Position numbers and translations under genes: made by a program. From contig NZ_CAKMMP010000013.1 in NCBI RefSeq assembly GCF_927798175.1, forward strand, positions 179,646-243,645: a stretch of 64,000 nt of DNA, given 5' to 3'. The stretch is from Paenibacillus sp. JJ-223 (GTDB lineage Bacteria; Bacillota; Bacilli; Paenibacillales; Paenibacillaceae). Positions 42,539 through 51,263 of this stretch are shown piece by piece. Numbering within the stretch: position 1 is the first letter of the stretch; the number at the start of each line of letters is the position of its first letter. Below the pieces are notes generated by a model that had not been told where the DNA came from, ran no database searches, and saw only the letters and a list, made by a program, of their open reading frames with translations.

Positions 42539-44751
42539 GCGGCCAGAACCAGCGCGAAAACCCGTTTTACAGGCTGGCTCCGTTCGTGCAGGAGTTCATT
42601 TACAAAAAACGATGGGAATCGCTGCGTCCTGCCCAGATCGAAGCGTGCAACATCTGTTTCCACACCCCGCATCACATGCTGATTGCGGCCGGCACGGCTT
42701 CCGGTAAAACGGAAGCGGCTTTTTTTCCCGCGCTCACGGAGCTATACGAACGTCCGTGCAAATCGGTAGGCATCCTGTACATCGGACCGCTCAAGGCGCT
42801 GATCAATGACCAGTTCGAACGGCTCAAGGATTTGCTGACCGAAGGCAACATCCCGGTGTGGCACTGGCACGGTGACGTGCCGCAGGCGGAGAAGACGCGG
42901 CTCGTGAAAAATCCGTCCGGCGTGCTGCAGATTACGCCCGAATCGCTGGAAGGCCTGCTCATGAACCGGCCGAACGCGATTCCTGCGCTGTTCCATGATC
43001 TGCGGTACGTCATTATCGACGAGGTTCATGCGTTCATGGGCGCAGACCGGGGAATTCAGGTGCTGAGTCAACTGGCGCGCCTGGAACGGATGGCCGGCTG
43101 TGCGCCGCGCAGGGTCGGATTGTCGGCAACGCTCAGCGATTACGATGCGGCTACCGCGTGGCTTGGTGCCGGAACGGGACAAGGGGTTGACGTGGTCACT
43201 TCTCCGGGCGGCCGCAAGCTGAGGCTGCGCGTGGAGCATTTCTCCTTTCCCGACGCCAGGGACGAGGAGCAGGCCGAGCAGCTGCATCATGCGCGCAAGG
43301 CGTACTACGATTTTATTTATGAGAGCACCTACCGCAAAAAAGCGCTGATCTTTACGAACAGCCGTACCGATGCAGAGGTGACGATTCTTGAGATGCGCCG
43401 CGTGGCTGCCCGAAGGGAAGAACGCGACGTCTTCCACGTGCACCATGGCAGCATATCCGCCATGCTCAGGGAAGAGACGGAGGCGGCGCTGCGAAGCGGT
43501 CCGGGTCCTGCCGTGGCTGCAGCCACGGTGACGCTGGAGCTCGGCATCGACCTTGGCGAGCTGGAGCGGGTGGTGCAGCTTGGGGCACCGTACAGCGCAT
43601 CGAGTTTCGTGCAGCGTTTGGGTCGCTCGGGACGGCGGGAGGACATGGCCTCGGAAATGCTGTTTGTCTGCCCGGAAGAAGAGGACGAAGAAGCCCAGCT
43701 GCCTGCCCGCATGCCATGGACGCTGCTGAGGGCCATTGCCGTCATCGAGCTGTACGTTCGGCACAGATGGGTTGAGCCGCTGCAGTCGCGACGGATGCCG
43801 ATCGGCGTGCTCTACCATCAGACCATGAGCATGCTGAAAAGCATGGGCGAGGCCGAACCGAGGGAACTCGCCGACGCGATTCTTTCGTTGGCTCCCTTTG
43901 CGGAGATCACGCTGGAGCAATATGATGTTTTTCTGAACTATCTGATCGATACCGACCATTTGCAGTGGACCGAAGAGCGAACGCTGATCATTGGTTTGAC
44001 CGGGGAGAAGACGGTGAACAATTATCGTTTTTATGCGGTATTCAAGGATGATGAGGAGCACAAGGTGCTGAATGGCTCGGAAGAAATCGGCTCCATTACG
44101 ACCGTACCGCCTCCGGGGTACTGCTTCTCCTTGGCCGGCAAGCTGTGGAAGGTGGAAGAGGTGGATCACAAGCACAAGTCGGTCTATGTGAAGGCGGCCA
44201 AGGGAAAAGTGGACACTTTATGGCTTGGCGCGGGCGGCGACATCCATACGGCAGTCATCCAAAAGATGCGCGAGGTGCTGTCGGAATCGGCGATCTACCC
44301 GTACTTGTCGCCTCAAGCGGTGAATCGGCTGGAACGCGCCCGGCGTCTTGCGCGGGCAAGCGGGCTGCTGAAGCAAGTCGTCATTCCGGCCGGCGGAGAC
44401 TCGCTCTATGTGCTGCCATGGGTAGGAAGCAAGGCATTTCGCACGTTGGAGCGGCTGATGAAACATAACCTGTCCGGCAAGCTAAGCTTACGTTCGGTCG
44501 TGCCGATGGAGCCTTATTATTTCGTGGTATCCGGCAAAGTGGATGAACGGACCTTGCTGGCGGAAATCATGAGTGAATGCCGGATGGCCTCTGACGCATC
44601 TGCGCTATTGGCAGAGGACGAAGCGCCGTACCTTGGCAAATATGACGAATTCGTGGCCCCCCCGCTAATTCGTGAAGCTTTCGCCGCAGATGGGCTCGAC
44701 TTGCCTGGCTTACGGGATGGGCTGCAGAAAACGCTGGAGTGGGATGCATAA
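42535..44751 (+). CDS. DEAD/DEAH-box superfamily 2 helicase (Lhr/BrxHI-like)
   Basis: The 738-residue protein has motif Q-like LRPAQIEA, motif I AGTASGKTEAAFFP, Ia GPLKALINDQFERL, Ib TPESLEGLL, II IIDEVHAF, III GLSATLSDYD, IV LIFTNSRTDAE, V TVTLELGIDLGELE and VI QRLGRSGRRED. The C-terminal 300 residues carry a beta-rich region (VPPPGYCFSLAGKLWKVEEV) as in Lhr-core helicases. The gene is coupled to the BrxD-like gene. It would unwind or translocate nucleic acid in the same pathway. Confidence 0.87.
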   Translation: MSGQNQRENPFYRLAPFVQEFIYKKRWESLRPAQIEACNICFHTPHHMLIAAGTASGKTEAAFFPALTELYERPCKSVGILYIGPLKALINDQFERLKDLLTEGNIPVWHWHGDVPQAEKTRLVKNPSGVLQITPESLEGLLMNRPNAIPALFHDLRYVIIDEVHAFMGADRGIQVLSQLARLERMAGCAPRRVGLSATLSDYDAATAWLGAGTGQGVDVVTSPGGRKLRLRVEHFSFPDARDEEQAEQLHHARKAYYDFIYESTYRKKALIFTNSRTDAEVTILEMRRVAARREERDVFHVHHGSISAMLREETEAALRSGPGPAVAAATVTLELGIDLGELERVVQLGAPYSASSFVQRLGRSGRREDMASEMLFVCPEEEDEEAQLPARMPWTLLRAIAVIELYVRHRWVEPLQSRRMPIGVLYHQTMSMLKSMGEAEPRELADAILSLAPFAEITLEQYDVFLNYLIDTDHLQWTEERTLIIGLTGEKTVNNYRFYAVFKDDEEHKVLNGSEEIGSITTVPPPGYCFSLAGKLWKVEEVDHKHKSVYVKAAKGKVDTLWLGAGGDIHTAVIQKMREVLSESAIYPYLSPQAVNRLERARRLARASGLLKQVVIPAGGDSLYVLPWVGSKAFRTLERLMKHNLSGKLSLRSVVPMEPYYFVVSGKVDERTLLAEIMSECRMASDASALLAEDEAPYLGKYDEFVAPPLIREAFAADGLDLPGLRDGLQKTLEWDA

Positions 44752-44864
44752 CGAGGGGCTTCAAGAAATATTCATCGAATAACATTACGTTATTGCGTCA
44801 TGTAAACAGGGTTGTGTAATTTAGGCCTCAGAAGCGCCTGTAAATCAAAGCTGCCAGAAGAGGC

Positions 44865-44893
44865 TTGACACCACCTCACCTGCCATGTAATAT
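44865..44893 (+). promoter_or_regulatory. Promoter of the riboswitch-EamA transcript
   Basis: TTGACA (44865-44870), 17-nt spacer, TAATAT (44888-44893) with TG just before the -10. RNA would start near 44900. The gap 44752-44864 upstream holds nothing recognised. Confidence 0.7.
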
Positions 44894-44913
44894 ATGAATC
44901 GTTGTCATCAAAG

Positions 44914-44957
44914 GACTGTGGCCGAAGGCTCGGATAAGCCGATGCAGGCTCAGTCGA
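44914..44957 (+). ncRNA. Structured upstream leader domain, unassigned
   Basis: GACTGtgGCC pairs with GGCtCAGTC, enclosing GGCTcggataAGCC. This hairpin lies between the promoter and the purine-type aptamer. It matches no class I recognise. Confidence 0.35.
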
Positions 44958-44980
44958 ACGTATAACAAATCCATATTCCA

Positions 44981-45056
44981 TTCGTATAACCTCGCAGGCC
45001 GTCAGTGTACACAGGGCGAGGGTTTCTACAGGAAGCCTTAACTTCCTAACTACGAA
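44981..45056 (+). ncRNA. Purine-riboswitch-like aptamer, variant loop 2
   Basis: The order of elements follows the purine riboswitch. P1 is TTCGT / ACGAA, and J1/2 is ATAA. P2 is CCTCGC (44990-44995) / GCGAGG (45016-45021). J2/3 is the hallmark GTTTCTAC (45022-45029), and P3 is AGGAAG / CTTCCT with loop CCTTAA. J3/1 is AACT, whose C corresponds to the guanine-specifying position. Loop 2 is about 20 nt and lacks the usual GATATGG, so the normal loop-loop contact is altered. It lies directly before a terminator and an EamA transporter gene. Ligand specificity is inferred only. Confidence 0.65.
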
Positions 45057-45107
45057 GCTGAAGAATTGGCTCACAGCCGATTCCCGGCGACGGAGTTAGG
45101 ATTTTTT
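45044..45107 (+). terminator. Riboswitch expression platform: terminator overlapping aptamer P3/J3-1
   Basis: TCCTAACT (45044-45051), part of the aptamer, pairs perfectly with AGTTAGGA (45094-45101), followed by six T. The inner hairpin AATTGGCT / AGCCGATT stabilises it. Aptamer and terminator exclude each other, so ligand binding should switch the gene on. Confidence 0.7.
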
Positions 45108-45148
45108 GCGTATTGACATCGAACGAAACGGCAGGAGGTTTATCGGCA

Positions 45149-46108
45149 ATGAAATATTATTTGGCCGTTCTCGCGGGAGCGCTGAGTTACGGCATTTTAT
45201 CTACGATCGTTGTTTTGGCCTACGGACAGGGGTACCAACTTGGCGAGGTGGTCGGCAGCCAGTTATTTGTAGGCTTCATCCTGTCATGGGCGCTTGCTTT
45301 GTATACCAAATTCCGGATGAAACGAAGCGGTGCAAAAGCTGGCAAAGCATCGGCAGCGGCGTCTGATGCCAAATCCGGAGGATTTCAGTCCTTGACGTGG
45401 AAGCACCGCCTGATGCTGATGGCTGCAGGTACGCCAACCGTCATGACCGGACTGGTTTATTATCAGTCCTTGCGGTATATTCCGGCATCGCTGGCGATCA
45501 TCCTGTTATTCCAGTTCACATGGATCAGCGTACTGATTCAAGCTGTAAGCAAACGCGAGCGGCCGGACAAAGTCATGTTTTTGACACTATTGGTGTTGTT
45601 CGGCGGCACGCTTCTGGCAGCAGGGTTTCTGGAGCATGGGTTAGGCGAATTCAGCGGCTGGGGTATCGCCCTTGGTTTGATGTCGGCCGTGAGTTATTCA
45701 TTGTTCCTTCTCTTTAGTGGTAAAGCAGTCCCTGCCGCGCATCCGGCATTTCGCAGTGCCTGGATGGTTACCGGCGGTTTGATTTTGCTCTGCATTCTGT
45801 TTCCGCCGACGTTTTTGTTTAACGGATTGATCTGGGGACAGCTGCTGGTTTTCGGCTTGCTGCTTGGATTTTTCGGCGCGTTTATCCCGCCTGTGCTTTT
45901 TGCTTTCGGCGTACCGCATACCGGCGGAGGCATGGCGGGCATTCTCGGAGCTGCGGAGCTTCCCGTCGCCGTATTGATGTCTTCCATTGTATTGCATGAG
46001 CATGTGAGCAGCTTGCAATGGTTCGGCGTCATCCTCGTATTGCTTGGCATAGCATTGCCGGAGCTGTATAAATTACGGGCGGCACGATCCCGGACGCTGT
46101 ATTCCTGA
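45149..46108 (+). CDS. EamA/DMT-family transporter
   Basis: The 319-residue membrane protein has ten hydrophobic helices in two EamA halves (first half to about 155 with YYQSLRYIPASLAIILLFQF; second half ending LGAAELPVAVLMSSIVLHEH and WFGVILVLLGIALPELYKL). A charged loop near residues 60-90 is rich in Lys and Ser. AGGAGG lies 10 nt before ATG 45149. The riboswitch-like leader suggests efflux or uptake of a purine-related or other small metabolite (inference). Confidence 0.87.
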   Translation: MKYYLAVLAGALSYGILSTIVVLAYGQGYQLGEVVGSQLFVGFILSWALALYTKFRMKRSGAKAGKASAAASDAKSGGFQSLTWKHRLMLMAAGTPTVMTGLVYYQSLRYIPASLAIILLFQFTWISVLIQAVSKRERPDKVMFLTLLVLFGGTLLAAGFLEHGLGEFSGWGIALGLMSAVSYSLFLLFSGKAVPAAHPAFRSAWMVTGGLILLCILFPPTFLFNGLIWGQLLVFGLLLGFFGAFIPPVLFAFGVPHTGGGMAGILGAAELPVAVLMSSIVLHEHVSSLQWFGVILVLLGIALPELYKLRAARSRTLYS

Positions 46109-46252
46109 CAACGGGTTATGTTCCTTTTCCAAAGAAGTCTTGCAAGACCATAGCCCAGTGGGGCCATTTTCATCGGGATGTAAATCGGTTATGCTAATAA
46201 GGTTGTGAATCGTTGGATTTGCGTACGTAGAACGGAAAGAGGAGCGTTACCT

Positions 46253-46675
46253 ATGAACATGTTGAAAAAAGGATGGCCTTACCTTGCACTGGGACTTGGT
46301 GTCATTGTCGTGCTGGGAGCGTTCGCCGTGTACTTTTTGGGCAAAGATATGTCCCCGGGTACAGGAACGGCGGCAGTTGCCAAAGCGGACACGGCGGAGG
46401 ATTTGGCCGGATATGAAGTGATCCATGTCAGCGTAAGCAATGACGGCTTCGTGCCGAACGTCATCGAAGTCAAAGCTGGCGTGCCGACCAAAATCAACTT
46501 TAACCTGACCCGGAAAGTCACGCATATCAATTCGGTGCTTTCCAGCAAGCTTGGCATGGATTTTTATTTGCAAAAAGGCGACAATTACTATACGATCGAT
46601 CCCAACGTAAAGCCGGGGGAATACGAATTCAATTGCGGCATGTACATGGAATATGGGACGATCAAGGTCCTCTAA
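46253..46675 (+). CDS. Membrane-anchored cupredoxin-domain protein
   Basis: The 140-residue protein has an N-terminal helix (about 8-27, YLALGLGVIVVLGAFAVYFL) anchoring an external cupredoxin (about 60-140). Candidate copper ligands are the His in KVTHINSV, the Cys in EFNCGMYMEYG and its Met. The domain resembles PF13473 and the copper-binding part of Bacillus copper-handling proteins. AGGAG is 8 nt before ATG 46253. It is a single-gene unit with a strong terminator. Confidence 0.83.
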   Translation: MNMLKKGWPYLALGLGVIVVLGAFAVYFLGKDMSPGTGTAAVAKADTAEDLAGYEVIHVSVSNDGFVPNVIEVKAGVPTKINFNLTRKVTHINSVLSSKLGMDFYLQKGDNYYTIDPNVKPGEYEFNCGMYMEYGTIKVL

Positions 46676-46690
46676 GCAGGACTGGCCAGG

Positions 46691-46734
46691 ATAGGAGCAA
46701 AGATTCGGGTTCGCCGGCGCTTTGCTCCTATTTG
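46691..46734 (+). terminator. Terminator after the cupredoxin gene
   Basis: ATAGGAGCAAAG pairs perfectly with CTTTGCTCCTAT followed by TTTG. Confidence 0.75.
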
Positions 46735-46786
46735 CTATGCGTGATATCATGGAATGGTCCGGACAATATGCAGGAGGTGGCATGAA

Positions 46787-47821
46787 ATGAAAGCGCTATT
46801 TATCGGTGGGACAGGTACGATCAGCACGGCGATTACGAACCAGCTTGCCCTTGAGGGATGGGACCTTTATTTGTTGAATCGGGGGAATCGGAACGAGGAC
46901 CTGCCCGGTGAAGTAAAGGTGCTTCAAGCAGACATCAACGACGAGGCCAAAGTTGCGGAGCTGGTTGCAGATCTGGAGTTCGACGTGGTGGCCGATTTCA
47001 TTGCATTTGTGCCCTCACAGCTGGAGCGGGATTACCGTTTGTTCAAAAACAAAACAAAGCAGTTCATGTTTATCAGCTCGGCATCGGCGTATCAGACGCC
47101 TTTGGCGGACTACCGGATTACGGAAGGCACGCCATTGTCGAACCCGTACTGGGAATATTCCCGCAACAAAATCGCTTGCGAGGAATATTTGATGAAGCTG
47201 TATCGGGACGAGGGATTCCCGGTAACCATCGTTCGTCCGAGCCACACCTATGGCGATCGGTCCGTCCCGCTGGGCGTTCATGGCGCCAAAGGCAGCTGGC
47301 AAGTGTTGAAGCGCATTCTCGAAAACAAACCGGTTATCATTCACGGCGACGGCACGTCGCTCTGGACGATTACGCATAACCGTGATTTTGCCAAAGGGTT
47401 CATCGGCCTTATGGGCAATATTCATGCCATCGGCGATTCGGTACATATTACTTCCGACGAGTCGGTCACCTGGAACCAAATTTACGGCATCATCGCCGAT
47501 GCACTGGGCAAACCGTTGAATGCCGTCCACGTTTCGTCCGCATTCCTGGCGGCATGCAGCGATCAGGACCTGCACGGAAGCCTGCTGGGAGACAAAGCGA
47601 ATACGGTCGTGTTCGACAACAGCAAATTAAAAAGGCTTGTTCCCGATTTCGTGGCAACGACGCGGGCGGATCAGGGCATCAAGCGCACGATCGAGCATAT
47701 TTTGGCGCATCCCGAGCTTCAGGTCGAGGACCCGGAATTCGATGCATGGTGCGATGATGTCATTCAGGCGCTGGAGACGGCACTGTCCCAAGTCGGGAAA
47801 AGAAGCGAGGTCGTGCAATGA
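46787..47821 (+). CDS. NAD-dependent epimerase/dehydratase (extended SDR)
   Basis: The 344-residue protein has GGTGTIST (modified cofactor motif), FISSASAYQ and a YSRNKIACEEYL segment carrying Tyr-x3-Lys. VRPSHTYGDR and HGDGTSLWTITHNRDFAKGF follow. It resembles the atypical SDRs related to chloroplast RNA-binding proteins CSP41, and a sugar-nucleotide role is only one option. AGGAGG is 9 nt before ATG 46787. A two-codon ORF (ATG AAA TGA at 46782) overlaps the start. It overlaps the following esterase gene by 4 nt. Confidence 0.82.
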   Translation: MKALFIGGTGTISTAITNQLALEGWDLYLLNRGNRNEDLPGEVKVLQADINDEAKVAELVADLEFDVVADFIAFVPSQLERDYRLFKNKTKQFMFISSASAYQTPLADYRITEGTPLSNPYWEYSRNKIACEEYLMKLYRDEGFPVTIVRPSHTYGDRSVPLGVHGAKGSWQVLKRILENKPVIIHGDGTSLWTITHNRDFAKGFIGLMGNIHAIGDSVHITSDESVTWNQIYGIIADALGKPLNAVHVSSAFLAACSDQDLHGSLLGDKANTVVFDNSKLKRLVPDFVATTRADQGIKRTIEHILAHPELQVEDPEFDAWCDDVIQALETALSQVGKRSEVVQ

Positions 47822-48474
47822 GCCAAACGGCGAACCGATTGACCAAACAGGTTGTCAAAACGGTATCGATCGAATATTTGCTGCATATCCCGAAGGCCGC
47901 CAAGATGTCTGCGGACAAGACGTGGCCCGTCATTCTTTTCCTTCATGGATCGGGAGAACGAGGCGATGATGTGGAGAAGGTAAAAGAGCACGGATTGCCG
48001 GCCATTGTAAGCAAGGATGATGACTTTCCATTTATCGTCATTTCGCCGCAGTGCCCGGAGGATGACTTTTGGGCGATGCAAAAGGAAGTGGTCATGGCCG
48101 TGCTTGAACATGTTCTTGCGAACACGCCTGCGGACCCGAAAAGGGTGTATTTGACGGGACTCAGCATGGGGGGATACGGCGCGTGGGGACTTCCCGCGGA
48201 TTATCCGGGCGTGTTTGCGGCGGTCGCACCGGTATGCGGCGGCATTTCTCCCTCCAAGGCGGAGCGATTAAAGGATACCCCGATTTGGGCGTTTCATGGC
48301 GCGAAGGATGATGTCGTTCCATTGTCCGAATCCGAAAATATCGTTGATGCCTTGAAGGCATTGAATGCCGACGTGCGGTTGACGGTATATCCGGAAGGCA
48401 ACCATAACGCCTGGGATGAGACGTATGCCAATCCGGAATTATACGAATGGTTTTTAAAGCATACGCTTGCATGA
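47818..48474 (+). CDS. Alpha/beta-hydrolase esterase (phospholipase/carboxylesterase type)
   Basis: The 218-residue cytoplasmic hydrolase has an oxyanion region LFLHGSGERGDD, nucleophile elbow GLSMGGYGAWG (Ser), Asp in FHGAKDDVVP and His in YPEGNHNAWDETY. The sequence is like the Esterase_PHB / predicted peptidase family. It is coupled to the epimerase gene by ATGA. Substrate unknown. Confidence 0.85.
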   Translation: MSQTANRLTKQVVKTVSIEYLLHIPKAAKMSADKTWPVILFLHGSGERGDDVEKVKEHGLPAIVSKDDDFPFIVISPQCPEDDFWAMQKEVVMAVLEHVLANTPADPKRVYLTGLSMGGYGAWGLPADYPGVFAAVAPVCGGISPSKAERLKDTPIWAFHGAKDDVVPLSESENIVDALKALNADVRLTVYPEGNHNAWDETYANPELYEWFLKHTLA

Positions 48475-48534
48475 ACCCGGTACGCCGGTCAAGGCGAACG
48501 GATGATATATCAACAATATACAAGATTGAACAGG

Positions 48535-48582
48535 CGCCTGGGACGTACAGCACAAGAGTTGTGCTGGCCCAGGTGTTTTTTT
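48535..48582 (+). terminator. Terminator of the epimerase-esterase operon
   Basis: CGCCTGGG...CAGCAC / GTGCTG...CCCAGGTG with TTTTTTT after it. Confidence 0.85.
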
Positions 48583-48734
48583 GCATTTCACGGTTTGCTT
48601 TTTGGTCCGATGCGAGCTAATCCGAAAATCGTCCATGATAAACCTCTGAATGTCAATGTGCAGGCAGGTGCATGTGCCGTATGATCAGCTTATACGAGGG
48701 GAGCTATCCCCATTTTCAGTCGAGGTGATTATGA

Positions 48735-51071
48735 ATGAGTTCAGGCATGCACACGGGAGATTCCGTGATCCGTTATACGCTGAATCAACCGGACAAGCAG
48801 ATTCGCCCGGGAATGATGTCCGGCCGAGGCGGCAGAAATCCGCACGGCGATTTTTATGATTTTACCAACTATTATATGACCCGAAACGGCAAACCCCATA
48901 TTCCGGTGGTAGGCGAATTTCACTTTGCCCGATTTGCGCATTTGCAATGGGAAGAAGAACTGCTGAAGATGAAGGCAGGCGGGGTCAACATCGTGGCTAC
49001 CTACGTTTTCTGGAACTTCCATGAAGAAGAGGAGGGTGTGTTCGACTGGGCGAACCACCTGAATTTGCGTCATTTCGTGGATCTTTGCGGCAAACATGAG
49101 CTGGCCCTGATCGTCCGCATCGGTCCGTTCTGTCATGGAGAAGTCCGCAATGGAGGCATGCCCGATTGGCTGTTCAGTTATCCTTTCGAAGTCAGATCGA
49201 ACGATTCCGGATACCTGCACTACGCTGCGCGTTTGTATCGACAGATTGCACGGCAATTGAAGGGACAGTACTTTCAGGAAGGCGGGCCGATCATCGGCGT
49301 TCAGTTGGAAAACGAGTACATGCATGCCGGAGCGCCCTTGGACGCTTGGGGATATAAGGCTGGCAAATACATTACTTCCGGGCGGGACGGGGAAGAGCAT
49401 CTGGCCAAGCTGCGCGAAATTGCGATGGATGCAGGCATTCGCCCATTGTTTTTTACCGCTACGGCTTGGGGAGGGGCCGCCGTGCCTGAAGGAGGCGTGC
49501 TGCCCATGCTGGCAGGATACGCCTATACGCCGTGGATTCCCGATCAACCGCCAAGCGGGGAGTATTTGTTCCGCGACTTGCATGAATCTCCGATGGAGCG
49601 GGTGCAGTATGACAGCCGCGAATACCCCGCAGCCTACTGCGAGCTGGCGGGAGGAATGCAGGTCAGCTATCATGCCCGGCCTTACGTCGACGCAAGCAGC
49701 GTGGAAGCGATGACGGTGGTGAAGCTGGCGAACGGCAGCAACCTGATCGGTTTTTACATGTATCACGGGGGGACCAATCCTGCCTCGCAAAAGGGTTATT
49801 TGAACGAGCATGCCTTGCCTAAAATGACATACGACTACCAGGCACCGCTCGGCGAATTCGGACGGGTTGGCGAATCGTATGACCGCATCCGCATGTTATC
49901 CATGTTCCTGGAAGCTTACGGCGAAACGCTTGCGCCGATGGGCTGCGTCATTCCCGAAGAGCAGCAAACGTTGACGCCGGACGATACGACAGGACTGCGC
50001 TGGTCCATGCGCCAGCAAGGCGGTATGGGATTTGTTTTCCTGAACAATTATCAGGATCATGTGCAGATGCCGGATCGGCAGGTACGCCTTGAGTTGGATA
50101 CACCCCACGGCATTGTGAATTACCCATATGAGGGAAGCCTGCAGCTGAAAAGCGGGTGCGCCGCCATTTTGCCGTTCCATCTCGATCTATATGGCATCAG
50201 AATGGTCAGTGCCACGGTGCAGCCGCTTACCCGTTTCGTGTCGGAAGAAAACGACGAGGTTACCGTTGTATTTTACGAGCATGAAGGGATGAAAGCGGAA
50301 TATGTTTTTGAAGCTTCTTCCATAAACAGCCTTGAAATGGAGAGAGGAAGCTTCAAGGAACAAGACCGGATGGTTGTGATCTACCCCGAGCCGGGCAAGG
50401 ATAGTGATATCAAGGTGACCACGGCCGATGGACGCATCATCCGCATGTTCACGCTGACCCGCGAGGAGGCGCTGCAAACGTATCGTTTTCGGTTAGGCGG
50501 TCAAGAACGTCTCATTATCGGCAAGAATCATCTTTATGTCAAACACGATCAGTTGATCTGTACTTCGCCGGGTTCGGCAGAAACGGAATTGGCTATATAT
50601 CCCATGCCGGATCAGGTTGCCGCGTCCGCCTTTGCCGAACTGTCATGCGGAAAACAAGGGCAGTTCGGACTCTACAGGCTGAAGGTTCCCGTCTACACCC
50701 CCGAATTGAAGATCGAGTATCCGAAGGAGCACACGGCCGTCCTCCATATGAATACCACATGGCCCGAACAGATCGAGGATGTGTTCGTGGAAGTGGATTA
50801 TGAGGGAGACGTGGCACAGGCTTATCTCCACCGGCGGATGCTGACGGATCATATTCAATACGGGGATACATGGAAAATCGGATTGAAGGAGTTCGTTATG
50901 GAGCTGGACGAGCGTCCGCTAAGATTAATCGTTACGCCGATTCGAAAGGGAACGGTAACGAGCTTTGTCAATCAGGCTTACGTCGAACAATTTGATGGGA
51001 TCGAGCTGGGGGAATTTCGCCGAATCGAGGCTGTACCTCATTACCGGGTTGGTTTGACCGTGAACGGATAA
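48735..51071 (+). CDS. Beta-galactosidase, glycoside hydrolase family 35
   Basis: The 778-residue cytoplasmic enzyme shows the GH35 TIM barrel in its first 350 residues. GEFHFARF, NIVATYVFWNFHEEEEGVFD and RIGPFCHGEVRNGGMPDW come first, then the acid/base Glu in IIGVQLENEY and the nucleophile Glu near AAYCELAGGMQ. The rest is beta-rich. It releases terminal beta-galactose from oligosaccharides. No signal peptide, so it acts on imported sugars, perhaps products of the GH43 surface enzyme (inference). GAGGTG lies 7 nt before ATG 48735; an overlapping ATG at 48731 is out of frame. Confidence 0.87.
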   Translation: MSSGMHTGDSVIRYTLNQPDKQIRPGMMSGRGGRNPHGDFYDFTNYYMTRNGKPHIPVVGEFHFARFAHLQWEEELLKMKAGGVNIVATYVFWNFHEEEEGVFDWANHLNLRHFVDLCGKHELALIVRIGPFCHGEVRNGGMPDWLFSYPFEVRSNDSGYLHYAARLYRQIARQLKGQYFQEGGPIIGVQLENEYMHAGAPLDAWGYKAGKYITSGRDGEEHLAKLREIAMDAGIRPLFFTATAWGGAAVPEGGVLPMLAGYAYTPWIPDQPPSGEYLFRDLHESPMERVQYDSREYPAAYCELAGGMQVSYHARPYVDASSVEAMTVVKLANGSNLIGFYMYHGGTNPASQKGYLNEHALPKMTYDYQAPLGEFGRVGESYDRIRMLSMFLEAYGETLAPMGCVIPEEQQTLTPDDTTGLRWSMRQQGGMGFVFLNNYQDHVQMPDRQVRLELDTPHGIVNYPYEGSLQLKSGCAAILPFHLDLYGIRMVSATVQPLTRFVSEENDEVTVVFYEHEGMKAEYVFEASSINSLEMERGSFKEQDRMVVIYPEPGKDSDIKVTTADGRIIRMFTLTREEALQTYRFRLGGQERLIIGKNHLYVKHDQLICTSPGSAETELAIYPMPDQVAASAFAELSCGKQGQFGLYRLKVPVYTPELKIEYPKEHTAVLHMNTTWPEQIEDVFVEVDYEGDVAQAYLHRRMLTDHIQYGDTWKIGLKEFVMELDERPLRLIVTPIRKGTVTSFVNQAYVEQFDGIELGEFRRIEAVPHYRVGLTVNG

Positions 51072-51186
51072 TGTGTAGAGTTTTAGAGGGATACGAGAAG
51101 GGTGCGTTATTTTTGCTGTGCCTAGATTGGAAAAGTTCAAAATAACAAAACGATCATAGTAGGCAGGCTGCCTGTTATGATATGGT

Positions 51187-51220
51187 AAAGACATGCCGAA
51201 TGCATTCGTGCATGTCTTTT
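51187..51220 (+). terminator. Terminator after the GH35 gene
   Basis: AAAGACATGC pairs with GCATGTCTTTT. Confidence 0.7.
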
Positions 51221-51263
51221 GGCTTGGGCAGCGAATGATGAATAAAGAGTGGGGGTGAAATGC

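Noticed and set aside
42742..44175. 477-codon minus-strand frame opposite the helicase gene
   Set aside because: Antisense shadow, Arg/His-rich, no start signal.
48731..48859. ATG at 48731 as an alternative gene start
   Set aside because: Its frame ends after about 42 codons, and the GH35 frame starting at 48735 fits both the ribosome site and the family.
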